The notes beneath the pieces were generated by a model. The model saw only the letters and a program-made list of their open reading frames with translations, ran no database searches and was not told where the DNA came from. Position numbers and translations under genes: made by a program. Below are positions 55,033 to 63,887 of a stretch of 64,000 nucleotides of DNA, piece by piece. Position 1 is the first letter of the stretch; each line of letters begins with the position of its first letter. Origin of the DNA: Vreelandella glaciei (GTDB taxonomy: Bacteria > Pseudomonadota > Gammaproteobacteria > Pseudomonadales > Halomonadaceae); NCBI RefSeq assembly GCF_013415125.1, contig NZ_JACCDE010000023.1:23075-87074 (forward strand), in the 5' to 3' direction.

Positions 55033-55341
55033 CTCGCCTCCTCTTGTTAAAAGTGCCTTCACTGCCGTTATCATGGTGAGCGATGGGGGCTGTTGCAAGC
55101 TCGCTCAGCCTAAATAATGATGCTCTATACACTTTTTGTCATAAAGCCTTTGACCGCTAACCAAGGGTCGGTGCTAGTATCGCCTTAAGACGACATTGGC
55201 GGGCCTGCTGCAACCGCAGCAGATGCAACCCCGACGCCTGATCGGTGGTGGCCAGGTCGATCCTGTGGCCCAGCGTTGTGTGCCTAACAGTACAGTAGGC
55301 AGCACGTTGGTTCTTGGTGATCCTTAATGGCGAGTTGCCCG
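55033..55341 (+). promoter_or_regulatory. Divergent ghrA-doeA region with candidate promoter and structured leader
   Basis: 309 bases. A possible promoter has TTGACC at 55150-55155 and TAGTAT at 55175-55180 (19-base spacer, rather long). About 150 bases of leader follow, with local inverted repeats: CTGCTG...CAGCAG near 55207-55224 and GTGCCTA...TAGGCAGCAC near 55279-55304. No known riboswitch was recognised. DoeX binding sites are expected here but none was identified. Confidence 0.4.
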
Positions 55342-56541
55342 ATGACTCAGGTTTCCCTACCTTTCACGCGCGAAGAGTATGCTAACCGCCTGTGGAAAGT
55401 GCGTGCTGAAATGGCCAGTCGTGGCATTGACGTATTAATCGTCAGTGACCCTTCCAATATGGCTTGGCTAACCGGTTACGACGGTTGGTCGTTTTATGTG
55501 CATCAGTGTGTCCTGGTGGGCCTCGAAGGCGAGCCGGTATGGTTCGGGCGGCGCATGGATGCCAACGGTGCTCTGCGCACCTGCTGGATTGATCCCGATA
55601 ACATTACCTACTACCCGGATTACTATGTGCAAAATCCGGATATGCACCCAATGGAGTATCTGGCGCAGTCGATCATGCCCGATCGCGGCTGGCATTTAGG
55701 TGTCGTGGGTATGGAGATGGATAACTACTACTTTTCCGCCAAGGCCTATCTAAGCCTTCTGCGCGAGCTGCCCCATGCGCGTTTTATGGATGCCAACGCC
55801 CTGGTGAACTGGTGCCGGGCGATCAAATCGCCGCAAGAAGTGGCCTATATGCGCATTGCCGCCAAAATAGTGGAAGGCATGCATACGCGTATTCTGGAAG
55901 TAATTGAGCCAGGCTTGCCAAAGAGCAAGTTGGTGTCAGAGATTTACCGCGTTGGCATTGAAGGCTTTGTGGATGAGAACGGCAAAGTATTTGGCGGTGA
56001 CTATCCCGCCATTGTGCCCATGTTGCCCACCGGTAAAGACGCCGCCGCACCGCACCTGACCTGGGACGACACGCCATTTCGAGAAGGTGAAGGCACTTTC
56101 TTTGAGATTGCCGGGGTGTTTAAGCGCTACCACGCACCGATGTCGCGCACCGTGTTTCTGGGCACACCGCCGAGGGATTTTATTCGTGCGGAATCAGCCC
56201 TGCTCGAAGGCATCGAAAACGGCTTGGCAGTGGCCAAACCCGGTAACCGAACGGCAGATATCGCCATGGCGCTGGGCGCAGCGATGGATAAATATGGCTT
56301 TGACCGTGGCGGCGCCCGCTGTGGCTATTCCATCGGGCTTTCTTACCCCCCAGACTGGGGCGAGCGCACCATGAGTCTGCGCCCCTCGGATGACACTATT
56401 CTGGAACCGGGCATGACGTTCCACTTTATGCCGGGGCTCTGGGAAGAAAACTGGGGCTTGGAAATTACCGAAAGCATCTTGATTACCGAAGACGGCTGCG
56501 AAACCCTGGCCAATTTTCCGCGTCAGCTGTTTGTTAAGTAG
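55342..56541 (+). CDS. doeA: Ectoine hydrolase DoeA
   Basis: 399 residues from ATG 55342 (MTQVSLPFTREEYANRLWKVR), matching the usual length; an ATG at 55327 would add five residues. It is a creatinase/aminopeptidase-P fold protein: N-terminal domain with SDPSNMAWLTGYDGWSFYVHQ, C-terminal pita-bread domain with GDYPAIVPMLPTGKDAAAPHLTW and GLSYPPDWGERTMSLRP. It opens the ectoine ring to N-alpha-acetyl-L-2,4-diaminobutyrate. The metal ligands of true peptidases are only partly kept, as in other DoeA proteins. First gene of doeABX. Confidence 0.95.
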   Translation: MTQVSLPFTREEYANRLWKVRAEMASRGIDVLIVSDPSNMAWLTGYDGWSFYVHQCVLVGLEGEPVWFGRRMDANGALRTCWIDPDNITYYPDYYVQNPDMHPMEYLAQSIMPDRGWHLGVVGMEMDNYYFSAKAYLSLLRELPHARFMDANALVNWCRAIKSPQEVAYMRIAAKIVEGMHTRILEVIEPGLPKSKLVSEIYRVGIEGFVDENGKVFGGDYPAIVPMLPTGKDAAAPHLTWDDTPFREGEGTFFEIAGVFKRYHAPMSRTVFLGTPPRDFIRAESALLEGIENGLAVAKPGNRTADIAMALGAAMDKYGFDRGGARCGYSIGLSYPPDWGERTMSLRPSDDTILEPGMTFHFMPGLWEENWGLEITESILITEDGCETLANFPRQLFVK

Positions 56542-56567
56542 TGGTTTGTAAAAAAAGGAATATACCA

Positions 56568-57599
56568 ATGACCGATCAAGCGAACCAATTGCGGCCAAGC
56601 CCCATTTCCGCCACCGTCGATTTTGATGCCGATGGCGTGCAGCACGGCTTTTTAAAACTGCCCATCTCCACTGACGAATCTGCCTGGGGCGCGGTGATGA
56701 TTCCGGTGACCGTGGTTAAAAACGGCGACGGCCCCACGGCACTATTGACCGGCGGCAACCATGGCGATGAGTACGAAGGCATTACCTCGCTGCTGAAGCT
56801 CTCTTCAATGCTTAAAGCGGAAGACGTAACAGGGCGGGTGATTATCGTGCCGTGCATGAACACGCCAGCCGTTATGGCGGGCAAGCGCACCTCGCCGATG
56901 GATAAGGGCAACCTCAATCGCAGCTTTCCCGGCAACCCTAACGGCAGCGTTACGCCGCAGATTGCCGACTACTTTACCCGTGTGCTGGTGCCGATGAGTG
57001 ATGTGGTACTTGATCTACACTCTGGCGGCCGTACGCTGGATATTCTGCCGTTTGGTGCGTCTCACGTACTGGATAGCAAAGCGCAGCAGCAGTCCGCTCT
57101 GGAAGGCGCCAAAGCGTTCGGCGCCCCCTACGCCATGGTGATGTTTGAATTGGATGCAGAAAAACTCTTCGATACCGCCTGCGAGCGCCAGGGCAAAGTA
57201 TTTGTGGCCACCGAGCTCGGCGGCGGGGGCACTTCCACCCCACAAAGCATTGCCATTGCCGAGCGCGGCGTACGCAATTTCCTGATTCACTATGGCCTGG
57301 TAGAAGGCGAAGTGGAAATGCCCGCAGGCGGGCAAATCTATCTCGATATGCCCGACGCCAGCTGCTACGTGCAGAGCCAGCACTCCGGCGTGTTAGAGCT
57401 ATTAGTAGCGCTGGGCGACGAAGTCAAAAAGGGCCAAACCATCGCCTACGTGTACGACATGACCCGCAGCGGCACCGACCCGGTCGCCTATAAAGCGGAG
57501 CGCGACGGTATTTTGATGGCTCGCCGCGCGCCCTCGCTCATCAATATGGGGGACACCCTGGCGGTGATTGCCGATGTTGTTGAACGCCTGGAGGCGTAG
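56568..57599 (+). CDS. doeB: N-alpha-acetyl-L-2,4-diaminobutyrate deacetylase DoeB
   Basis: 343 residues from ATG 56568, preceded by AAGGAA. It belongs to the succinylglutamate desuccinylase/aspartoacylase family. Zinc ligands are in GGNHGDEYEG (His and Glu) and LDLHSGG (His); substrate loop KGNLNRSFPGNP; C-terminal beta-rich domain with GVLELLVALGDEVKKGQTIA. It removes the acetyl group from the DoeA product, giving L-2,4-diaminobutyrate. Only 26 bases separate it from doeA. Confidence 0.95.
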   Translation: MTDQANQLRPSPISATVDFDADGVQHGFLKLPISTDESAWGAVMIPVTVVKNGDGPTALLTGGNHGDEYEGITSLLKLSSMLKAEDVTGRVIIVPCMNTPAVMAGKRTSPMDKGNLNRSFPGNPNGSVTPQIADYFTRVLVPMSDVVLDLHSGGRTLDILPFGASHVLDSKAQQQSALEGAKAFGAPYAMVMFELDAEKLFDTACERQGKVFVATELGGGGTSTPQSIAIAERGVRNFLIHYGLVEGEVEMPAGGQIYLDMPDASCYVQSQHSGVLELLVALGDEVKKGQTIAYVYDMTRSGTDPVAYKAERDGILMARRAPSLINMGDTLAVIADVVERLEA

Positions 57600-57607
57600 C
57601 CCCCGGC

Positions 57608-58084
57608 ATGATGAAACTTGACCGCTACGATCTGAAAATTCTCGATATCCTCTCCCGTGATGGGCGTATAACCAAGTCGAAACTGGCCGAGGCGATCAAC
57701 CTCTCGGTCAGCCCCTGCTGGGAGCGGGTAAAACGGCTGGAAAAAGCGGGGGTTATCGAAGGGTACACCGCCCGTATCAATGCGGACGTGCTGGTGCCCC
57801 GCAACCCTGTCTGGGTGCAGATTGAACTCAAACAGCACAATGCCGAAAGCTTCTCCCGTTTTGAGGCCTTAGTGATGCAGACCCCTGAGGTCACCGAGTG
57901 CGTGGCGGTAGGGGGCGGCGTGGATTATTTGGTGAAGTTTGAAGCGCGCACCATTGATAGCTACCAGCGCCTGATGGATAAGTGGCTGGTGTCCGAAGCC
58001 GGTATCGAGCGCTACTTCACCTATATCGTGACCAAAACCGTTAAGCGGGTTCCTATCGGCATCGATACCGACGATGTGTTTTAA
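57608..58084 (+). CDS. doeX: Lrp/AsnC-family regulator DoeX
   Basis: 158 residues. The N-terminal winged helix has LDRYDLKILDILSRDGRITKSKLAEAINLSVSPCWERVKRLEKAGVI (in pieces) and the C-terminal RAM domain ends YFTYIVTKTVKRVPIG. In Halomonas elongata DoeX is encoded directly after doeAB and binds DNA of the doe promoter. Eight bases after doeB, it is in the same operon and probably senses an ectoine breakdown product. Confidence 0.93.
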   Translation: MMKLDRYDLKILDILSRDGRITKSKLAEAINLSVSPCWERVKRLEKAGVIEGYTARINADVLVPRNPVWVQIELKQHNAESFSRFEALVMQTPEVTECVAVGGGVDYLVKFEARTIDSYQRLMDKWLVSEAGIERYFTYIVTKTVKRVPIGIDTDDVF

Positions 58085-58318
58085 ATCACTTCGTTCAGCA
58101 TTCTGGCTAGCCCACCAAAGCTTATTGCCAGGACAACAAAAAAAATCCACTGCCAAACGTCCGCTGACAAAAAAAGTCGCGTGATAAGCCTCGGTTTTCA
58201 AAAACACTTCGTGGCGCCTCTCCGTTAACCTATGTGCATTCGACGGCAAGGCTAATGAGCGCTTGCTGGTAATGCCACACAGTTTCTGCAAGCCAGACTG
58301 CATTTGAGAGAGGTTTCC

Positions 58319-59815
58319 ATGACCACACTATCGACCACGCTTGCCAAGCGCCTGGAAGATCCGCGTCTGTTCCGGCAGTACGCCTACGTGAACGGTAAAT
58401 GGACCCATGGGGAAGGCGGTCGCGAAGAAGCGGTGTATGACCCCGCCACCAATGAAGCCATTGGCCATATCCCGTTGCTGGAAGCCGAGCAGATCACTGC
58501 CGCCGTGGATGCTGCAGAAGCGGCGTTTGTACACTGGCGGGCGCTGCGCGCCGATGAGCGCTGCGAGCGGTTGCTGGCCTGGTACGACCTGATTCAAGCC
58601 AACCGTGAAGACCTCGCCACCATCATGACGCTGGAGCAGGGCAAGCCGCTGCCCGATGCTCGCGGCGAAGTCGAGTACGGTGCCAGCTTCGTGCGCTGGT
58701 TCGCGGAAGAGGGCAAGCGTACCTACGGCGAAACTATTCCCAGCCATATCCCGAATGCATCGCTCGGTACCATTAAAGAGCCGGTCGGCATTGCCGCGAT
58801 GATTACGCCGTGGAATTTTCCATTGGCGATGATTACCCGTAAAGCCGCTGCGGCGCTGGCAGCGGGTTGCCCGGTGATTGTGAAGCCTGCCAACGAAACG
58901 CCATTCTCGGCGCTGGCGCTGGCGGAGCTTGCCGAGCGGGCGGGGATTCCGGCAGGGATTTTCAACGTCGTGCTGGGCGACCCGGCGGAAGTTTCGAAAA
59001 TCCTTTGCGGCGAGTCGCGTATTCGTGCGCTCTCTTTCACCGGTTCCACCCGCGTGGGCCGTCTGCTGATCGAACAGAGCGCCAACACCGTCAAGAGACT
59101 CTCTCTGGAGCTGGGCGGCAACGCGCCGTTTATCGTTGGGCCGGATATGGACCCGAAGCAGGCCGCCTACGCAGCAGTCGATGCCAAGTTCCAAACCGCC
59201 GGGCAGGACTGCCTGGCCGCCAACCGCATTCTGGTACACGAATCCATTCATGATGAGTTCGTCGAGCAGTTCGCCGAGCGCATGGCGGCACTCACCGTGG
59301 GGAATGGCCTTCAGGGTGAAATTGACCTGGGCCCGCTGATTCACCGTCAGGCGGTGGAAAAAGCGGCGGCGATTGTCGATGACGCCATTTCCAAAGGTGC
59401 CAAGATGATTGGGGGTGACCAAAGCCAGGCACCGGGTGAAAACTTCTTTATGCCGGTGATGCTGACCGGCGTGACGCCAAAAATGAAGGTATGGCGGGAA
59501 GAGAACTTCGCTCCGGTAGCCGGGATTACCGCTTACAGCACCGATGATGAAGTGATCGAAATGGCCAACGACACCGAGTATGGCCTGGCTGCGTACATCT
59601 ACACCCACGATATTCGCCGCATCTGGAAGCTAATGCGCGCCCTGGAGTACGGCATGGTCAGCGTCAACTCCGTCAAAATGACCGGCCCGCCGGTGCCCTT
59701 CGGCGGCGTGAAGCAGTCCGGCCTTGGTCGTGAAGGTGGCGCCACGGGTATCGATGAATACCTGGAAACGAAGTATTACTGCCTAGGTGCGCTGGGTTCA
59801 GTCTCTGGCAGCTAG
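58319..59815 (+). CDS. doeC: Aspartate-semialdehyde dehydrogenase DoeC
   Basis: 498 residues from ATG 58319 (GAGAGAGG at 58305-58312). It is an aldehyde dehydrogenase of the succinate-semialdehyde subgroup. Motifs: MITPWNFPLAMITRKAAAALAAG (in pieces), FTGSTRVGR, Glu in LELGGNAPF, Cys298 in TAGQDCLAANRI. It oxidises aspartate semialdehyde to aspartate as the last step of ectoine degradation. A 234-base gap with poly-A tracts separates it from doeX, so doeCD probably has its own promoter. Confidence 0.94.
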   Translation: MTTLSTTLAKRLEDPRLFRQYAYVNGKWTHGEGGREEAVYDPATNEAIGHIPLLEAEQITAAVDAAEAAFVHWRALRADERCERLLAWYDLIQANREDLATIMTLEQGKPLPDARGEVEYGASFVRWFAEEGKRTYGETIPSHIPNASLGTIKEPVGIAAMITPWNFPLAMITRKAAAALAAGCPVIVKPANETPFSALALAELAERAGIPAGIFNVVLGDPAEVSKILCGESRIRALSFTGSTRVGRLLIEQSANTVKRLSLELGGNAPFIVGPDMDPKQAAYAAVDAKFQTAGQDCLAANRILVHESIHDEFVEQFAERMAALTVGNGLQGEIDLGPLIHRQAVEKAAAIVDDAISKGAKMIGGDQSQAPGENFFMPVMLTGVTPKMKVWREENFAPVAGITAYSTDDEVIEMANDTEYGLAAYIYTHDIRRIWKLMRALEYGMVSVNSVKMTGPPVPFGGVKQSGLGREGGATGIDEYLETKYYCLGALGSVSGS

Positions 59816-59844
59816 TCGCTAAGTTGAAAATAATTTTAAAACAC

Positions 59845-59868
59845 CCTCCCCGCAATACGGGGAGGTTT
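59845..59868 (+). terminator. Hairpin between doeC and doeD
   Basis: A perfect 8-bp stem, CCTCCCCG with CGGGGAGG, has a 5-base loop and only three T after it. It stands 30 bases after doeC and 20 bases before doeD. It may be a weak terminator or an mRNA processing structure; the overlap of its 3' arm (GGGGAGG) with a Shine-Dalgarno-like sequence is notable. Confidence 0.5.
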
Positions 59869-59887
59869 ACCGTATAGAGAGAACGCT

Positions 59888-61321
59888 ATGAGCTTGCATC
59901 AGGATCTGATCGAACGTGACCGCAAAGTCACTTTTCACGCTTCTACCCACCTGCGCGATTTCGCCCACGGCGACCTGCCGGGCCGCGTGATTACCGGCGG
60001 TAAAGGCATCAACATTGTGGACAAGGATGGCCGTGAATTTATCGACGGCTTTGCCGGGCTTTACTGTGTCAACATCGGCTACGGTCGCACCGAGGTGGCT
60101 GAGGCGATCTATAAGCAGGCGCTCGAACTCTCTTACTACCATACCTATGTGGGTCACTCTAACGAGCCGCAGATCGAGCTTTCCGAGCGGATTCTGAAGA
60201 TCGCGGGCATGAACATGTCCAAGGTCTACTACGGTATGTCCGGCTCAGACGCCAACGAAACCCAGCTCAAGATCGTGCGCTACTACAACAACGTGCTGGG
60301 CCGCCCGCAGAAGAAAAAGGTCATCTCGCGCATGCGTGGTTACCACGGTTCCGGCATCGCCTCTGGTTCGCTGACCGGTCTGAAAGCGTTCCACGACCAC
60401 TTCGATCTGCCGATCGATACCATTCGCCATACCGAAGCGCCGCACTATTACCTGCGCGCCGCTGAGCAGCACGGCATGACTGAGCTTGAGTTCTCTGCCT
60501 ATTGCGCCGAGAAACTCGAAGCGATGATTTTGGAAGAAGGCCCGGATACCGTCGCCGCCTTTATCGGCGAGCCCGTGCTGGGTACGGGTGGTATCGTGCC
60601 GCCGCCGGAAGGTTACTGGGAAGCGATTCAGGCGGTACTGGACAAGTACGACGTGCTGCTGATCGCTGATGAAGTGGTGTGCGGTTTTGGCCGTACCGGT
60701 TCTGATTTCGGCAGCCACCACTACAACATGAAGCCTGACCTGGTCACCATCGCCAAAGGCCTCACCAGCGCCTACCAACCACTTTCCGGCGTTATCGTTG
60801 GTGAGAAAGTCTGGCAAGTGCTTGAGCAAGGCACCGGCGAATACGGCCCCATCGGCCACGGCTGGACTTACTCGGGCCACGCGCTGGGCTGTGCGGCAGG
60901 GCTCGCTAACCTGGATATCATCGAGCGTGAAAACCTGGTGGGTAACGCGTCAGAAACCGGTGCTTACTTCCAGCAGCAGCTAAAAGCTAACTTTGAAGGT
61001 CATCCGCTATTGGGCGACGTGCGCGGTGTAGGCCTGATGGCGGCGCTGGAGTTCTCGCCAGACGCCAAGCAGCGCCTGCACTTCGACCCAGCGCTGAAAG
61101 TCGGCCCCCGTGTTGCGGCAGCCGCGATGGAAGAGAACCTGATTGCCCGCGCCATGCCCCAAGGCGACATTCTCGGCTTTGCACCACCGCTGACCATTAA
61201 CCGCGGTGAAGTGGACGAAATGATTGGCCGCGCCAAACGCGCCATTGACCGCGTGACTGATGAACTAGTGCGCTCCGGTGACCTTAAAACCGGCCAGCAG
61301 GAGGCTGCCTTTACGGTTTAA
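59888..61321 (+). CDS. doeD: L-2,4-diaminobutyrate transaminase DoeD
   Basis: 477 residues, class-III PLP aminotransferase. Motifs: DGFAGLYCVNIGYGRTEVAEAI (in pieces), YGMSGSDANETQLKI, GYHGSGIASGSLTG, LLIADEVVCGFGRTG and the Schiff-base lysine K290 in TIAKGLTSAYQPLSG. It turns L-2,4-diaminobutyrate into aspartate semialdehyde, the substrate of DoeC. With DoeA, DoeB and DoeC it completes ectoine conversion to aspartate. Confidence 0.95.
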   Translation: MSLHQDLIERDRKVTFHASTHLRDFAHGDLPGRVITGGKGINIVDKDGREFIDGFAGLYCVNIGYGRTEVAEAIYKQALELSYYHTYVGHSNEPQIELSERILKIAGMNMSKVYYGMSGSDANETQLKIVRYYNNVLGRPQKKKVISRMRGYHGSGIASGSLTGLKAFHDHFDLPIDTIRHTEAPHYYLRAAEQHGMTELEFSAYCAEKLEAMILEEGPDTVAAFIGEPVLGTGGIVPPPEGYWEAIQAVLDKYDVLLIADEVVCGFGRTGSDFGSHHYNMKPDLVTIAKGLTSAYQPLSGVIVGEKVWQVLEQGTGEYGPIGHGWTYSGHALGCAAGLANLDIIERENLVGNASETGAYFQQQLKANFEGHPLLGDVRGVGLMAALEFSPDAKQRLHFDPALKVGPRVAAAAMEENLIARAMPQGDILGFAPPLTINRGEVDEMIGRAKRAIDRVTDELVRSGDLKTGQQEAAFTV

Positions 61322-61341
61322 TCACCTGACTTAGCCTGTTG

Positions 61342-61377
61342 AGCGCCGCTGCCTGTGCAGCGGCGCTTTTGTTTTTG
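61342..61377 (+). terminator. Rho-independent terminator after doeD
   Basis: An 11-bp perfect stem, AGCGCCGCTGC with GCAGCGGCGCT, loop CTGT, followed by TTTGTTTTTG, 20 bases after the stop. Confidence 0.95.
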
Positions 61378-61437
61378 TAAGCCACGACTATGCTGAATAC
61401 AGTTGTTAGCCAATTGATAGTAAAAGAGAGGCCCACG

Positions 61438-62115
61438 ATGCAGCCGGTATTAGCCTTCGATGTTTATGGCACGCTGATTGATACCCAGGGAGTGACCGTT
61501 GAGCTGGAACGACGCTTGGCCGATGCCTCCAAAGCAGGCGAATTTGCCCGCCGCTGGCGCGAGAAACAGCTTGAATACAGCTTCCGCCACGGCCTGATGG
61601 GCGCCTATGTGCCCTTTTCTGAATGTACCCGCGAAGCGCTGGTCTTTATCGACCGGGCACTACAAACCGGCCTTTCCGATAACGATCACGATCACTTGAT
61701 GGCGGTGTATGGTGAGCTACCTGCGTTTGACGATGTCGTGCCCGCCTTGGATCAATTGCGCGATGCGGGCATCCGCTGTGTGGCGTTTTCAAATGGCACT
61801 GCCGATACCGTCTCAACGCTACTGACGCGTGCGGGCGTTGAGAGCCATATGGATGACGTCATTAGCGCGGATGAAGTAAAGCGCTTCAAGCCAGACCCCG
61901 CCGTGTATTCCCATCTGCGTAGCCGCCTGGAAACCCGCCCAGAACACACCTGGCTAATTTCCAGCAATCCCTTTGATGTGATTGGCGCCACTCATGCAGG
62001 CTTGCGCAGCGCCTGGATACGGCGTAATTCGGATGCGCCGTTTGACCCCTGGGGCATTGAGCCCGATATGACGGTCACCGATTTAGGCGCATTGGCCGAA
62101 CGCATTATTCGCTAG
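61438..62115 (+). CDS. Haloacid dehalogenase type II (L-2-haloacid dehalogenase-like)
   Basis: 225 residues from ATG 61438 with GAGAGG upstream. HAD motifs: Asp8 in LAFDVYGTLID, Arg in RRWREKQLEYSF (substrate carboxylate in type II enzymes), Ser in AFSNGTAD, Lys in VKRFKPDPAVY and SSNPFDVIGATHAG. This is the type II (L-DEX) pattern, acting on short 2-halocarboxylic acids. It follows the doe operon terminator and so has its own promoter. Confidence 0.88.
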   Translation: MQPVLAFDVYGTLIDTQGVTVELERRLADASKAGEFARRWREKQLEYSFRHGLMGAYVPFSECTREALVFIDRALQTGLSDNDHDHLMAVYGELPAFDDVVPALDQLRDAGIRCVAFSNGTADTVSTLLTRAGVESHMDDVISADEVKRFKPDPAVYSHLRSRLETRPEHTWLISSNPFDVIGATHAGLRSAWIRRNSDAPFDPWGIEPDMTVTDLGALAERIIR

Positions 62116-62176
62116 GTTGTGAACCTGCGTAGACAAGCCGCATAATGACGCACGCTTAACGAATTAGGATATGAGC

Positions 62177-62524
62177 ATGTCAGAAAAAATTTACTGTGTT
62201 GCCGGCTTTAAACCCAAACCAGGCAAGGAAGAAGCGGTATTTAAAGCACTTCAGACCTTAGAGCCGAATACGCACCGGGAAGATGCTTGCATTCACTACA
62301 CAGTAACGCGCCAGATTGATAATCCCTTTGCCCAGGGCACCGGTTACCCGATCGTGTTTCATGAAATTTGGGCCAGTCGTGAAGAGTTTGAAGCGCACTG
62401 CCAACGTAAAGAGATTCAAGACTTCTTCGCCAAGCACGTTGAGTCGCCCGATGGTGATATTGAAGATGCCAACGTGTGCGTATACACCGATGAGCCATGG
62501 AATTTTGACGCGCCAAAGGTGTAA
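62177..62524 (+). CDS. ABM-domain putative quinol monooxygenase
   Basis: 115 residues. ATG 62177 is favoured because AGGA lies 7 bases before it, against one base for ATG 62171. It is a single ferredoxin-like antibiotic-biosynthesis-monooxygenase fold: AGFKPKPGKEEAVFKAL, CIHYTVTRQ, FHEIWASREEFEAHCQ. YgiN-like relatives oxidise quinols. It precedes luxS by 30 bases on the same strand, so the two may be co-transcribed. Confidence 0.85.
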   Translation: MSEKIYCVAGFKPKPGKEEAVFKALQTLEPNTHREDACIHYTVTRQIDNPFAQGTGYPIVFHEIWASREEFEAHCQRKEIQDFFAKHVESPDGDIEDANVCVYTDEPWNFDAPKV

Positions 62525-62554
62525 GCGAAAAGGTTTAAGCAAAAAGGAGCCAAC

Positions 62555-63022
62555 ATGACCGATAAAAAGATGAACGTCGAAAGCTTTAACCTGGATCACA
62601 CCAAGGTAAAAGCCCCGTACGTGCGTTTAGCCGACATCAAAGAAGGCCAGAACGGCGACCGTATCCACAAGTATGACCTGCGGATCTGCCAGCCCAATAA
62701 AGATCACATGGAGATGCCCGCGCTGCACTCCCTTGAGCACTTGATGGCTGAGCTGTCGCGCAATCACACCGATAAAGTCGTCGATATCAGCCCTATGGGC
62801 TGCCAAACCGGCTTCTACATCGCGATGATCAATCACGACGACTACGACGGCGTGATCACTATCATCGAACAAACCTTGAACGATGTGCTAGAAGCCACTG
62901 AAGTTCCCGCCTGCAACGAAATGCAGTGCGGCTGGGCCGCCAGCCACAGCCTGGAAGGCGCCCAGGAACTGGCCCGCAACCTTCTGGCCAAGCGCAACGA
63001 GTGGACTGAAGTGTTCGGTTAA
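62555..63022 (+). CDS. luxS: S-ribosylhomocysteine lyase LuxS
   Basis: 155 residues with an AAGGAG site. Metal ligands are His58 and His62 in HSLEHL and Cys125 in MQCGWA; Glu61 is the general base region. It cleaves S-ribosylhomocysteine to homocysteine and the AI-2 precursor DPD, closing the activated methyl cycle. No AI-2 receptor gene is in the window. Confidence 0.97.
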   Translation: MTDKKMNVESFNLDHTKVKAPYVRLADIKEGQNGDRIHKYDLRICQPNKDHMEMPALHSLEHLMAELSRNHTDKVVDISPMGCQTGFYIAMINHDDYDGVITIIEQTLNDVLEATEVPACNEMQCGWAASHSLEGAQELARNLLAKRNEWTEVFG

Positions 63023-63055
63023 GCTTTTACCTAACAGCACGTATGTTGTAAGCCA

Positions 63056-63093
63056 AACGCCTCCTGGGGATCAATTACCCAGGAGGCGTTTTT
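63056..63093 (+). terminator. Rho-independent terminator after luxS
   Basis: A perfect 13-bp stem, AACGCCTCCTGGG with CCCAGGAGGCGTT, a 9-base loop and a T tract, 34 bases after the luxS stop. Confidence 0.96.
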
Positions 63094-63180
63094 ATAGCTA
63101 GGGTATTTAACGGATGAAAAGGCTAACCAACGATGACATGCTGGCACAATGCGCGCATTTTCCACCGGTGAGGCTTCGAC

Positions 63181-63792
63181 ATGCTGTTAGACACTTGGCT
63201 TTTATACCTAATCGCCTGCATTGGCCTTTCGCTCTCGCCAGGGCCAAACGGCCTGTTGGCGCTAACCCACGGCGCCATGCATGGCAGCCGTAAAACCTTG
63301 TTTACCATTGTTGGCGGTGCGACAGGGTTTATGCTGATTATTGCCCTGTGCATGTTTGGGATTGGTGCATTGCTTAAATCATCGGTGGTATGGCTGACCG
63401 TGCTGAAATGGGTCGGCGGGGCCTATCTTATTTGGTTGGGTATTCAGGTATGGCGCTCGCCGCCGATTACGGGCGACATTGATATTAATGCAAGCCGAGC
63501 GAGCGGGTGGCACCTGTATCGCCAAGGCGTATTGGCATCGATTACCAACCCCAAAGTACTGCTGTTCTTTAGCGCCTTCCTACCTCAGTTTATCGACCCC
63601 CAAGGCAGTTTGATGCTGCAATTCTTCGTGCTTGCAGGCACCTTTGTGGCTATCGAATGCATCGTGGAAGGCCTGCTCGCCAATATGGCCAACCGCATTC
63701 GCCACTGGTTAAAACGCGTTGGCCGCGGGTTCAACCGCACCTGTGGCGGTATCTTTGTTGCTATCGGGGCTGCTCTGCCGCTGCGTGCTTGA
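63181..63792 (+). CDS. LysE/RhtB-family amino-acid exporter
   Basis: 203 residues, about six membrane helices. LSLSPGPNGLLALTHGAMHG is the family N-terminal signature; LKWVGGAYLIWLGIQVWRSP and GVLASITNPKVLLFFSAFLPQFI are the other diagnostic segments. It exports a neutral or basic amino acid or homoserine lactone; substrate not visible. GTGAGG precedes the ATG. Confidence 0.92.
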   Translation: MLLDTWLLYLIACIGLSLSPGPNGLLALTHGAMHGSRKTLFTIVGGATGFMLIIALCMFGIGALLKSSVVWLTVLKWVGGAYLIWLGIQVWRSPPITGDIDINASRASGWHLYRQGVLASITNPKVLLFFSAFLPQFIDPQGSLMLQFFVLAGTFVAIECIVEGLLANMANRIRHWLKRVGRGFNRTCGGIFVAIGAALPLRA

Positions 63793-63833
63793 GTTCAGCT
63801 CTGCGCAGGTAGCGAGTGCGCTATAGATAACCA

Positions 63834-63862
63834 TTGACTTCCGCTTATGATGCCCCTATAAA
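63834..63862 (+). promoter_or_regulatory. Consensus-like sigma70 promoter
   Basis: TTGACT (63834-63839), a 17-base spacer and TATAAA (63857-63862), one base from consensus in each box. It points right, into the window end, and is separated from the possible transposase ORF by about 115 bases. Confidence 0.65.
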
Positions 63863-63887
63863 CTCGATACAACCCATCACCCTAGCC

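Noticed and set aside
55327..55341. ATG 55327 as the doeA start
   Set aside because: It adds five residues not expected for DoeA; ATG 55342 gives the typical beginning and length. The evidence is not absolute.
58328..59608. A 426-codon open frame on the minus strand opposite doeC
   Set aside because: It is a shadow of the high third-position G+C of doeC; it has no family motif and its product is an Arg/His-rich, low-complexity sequence.
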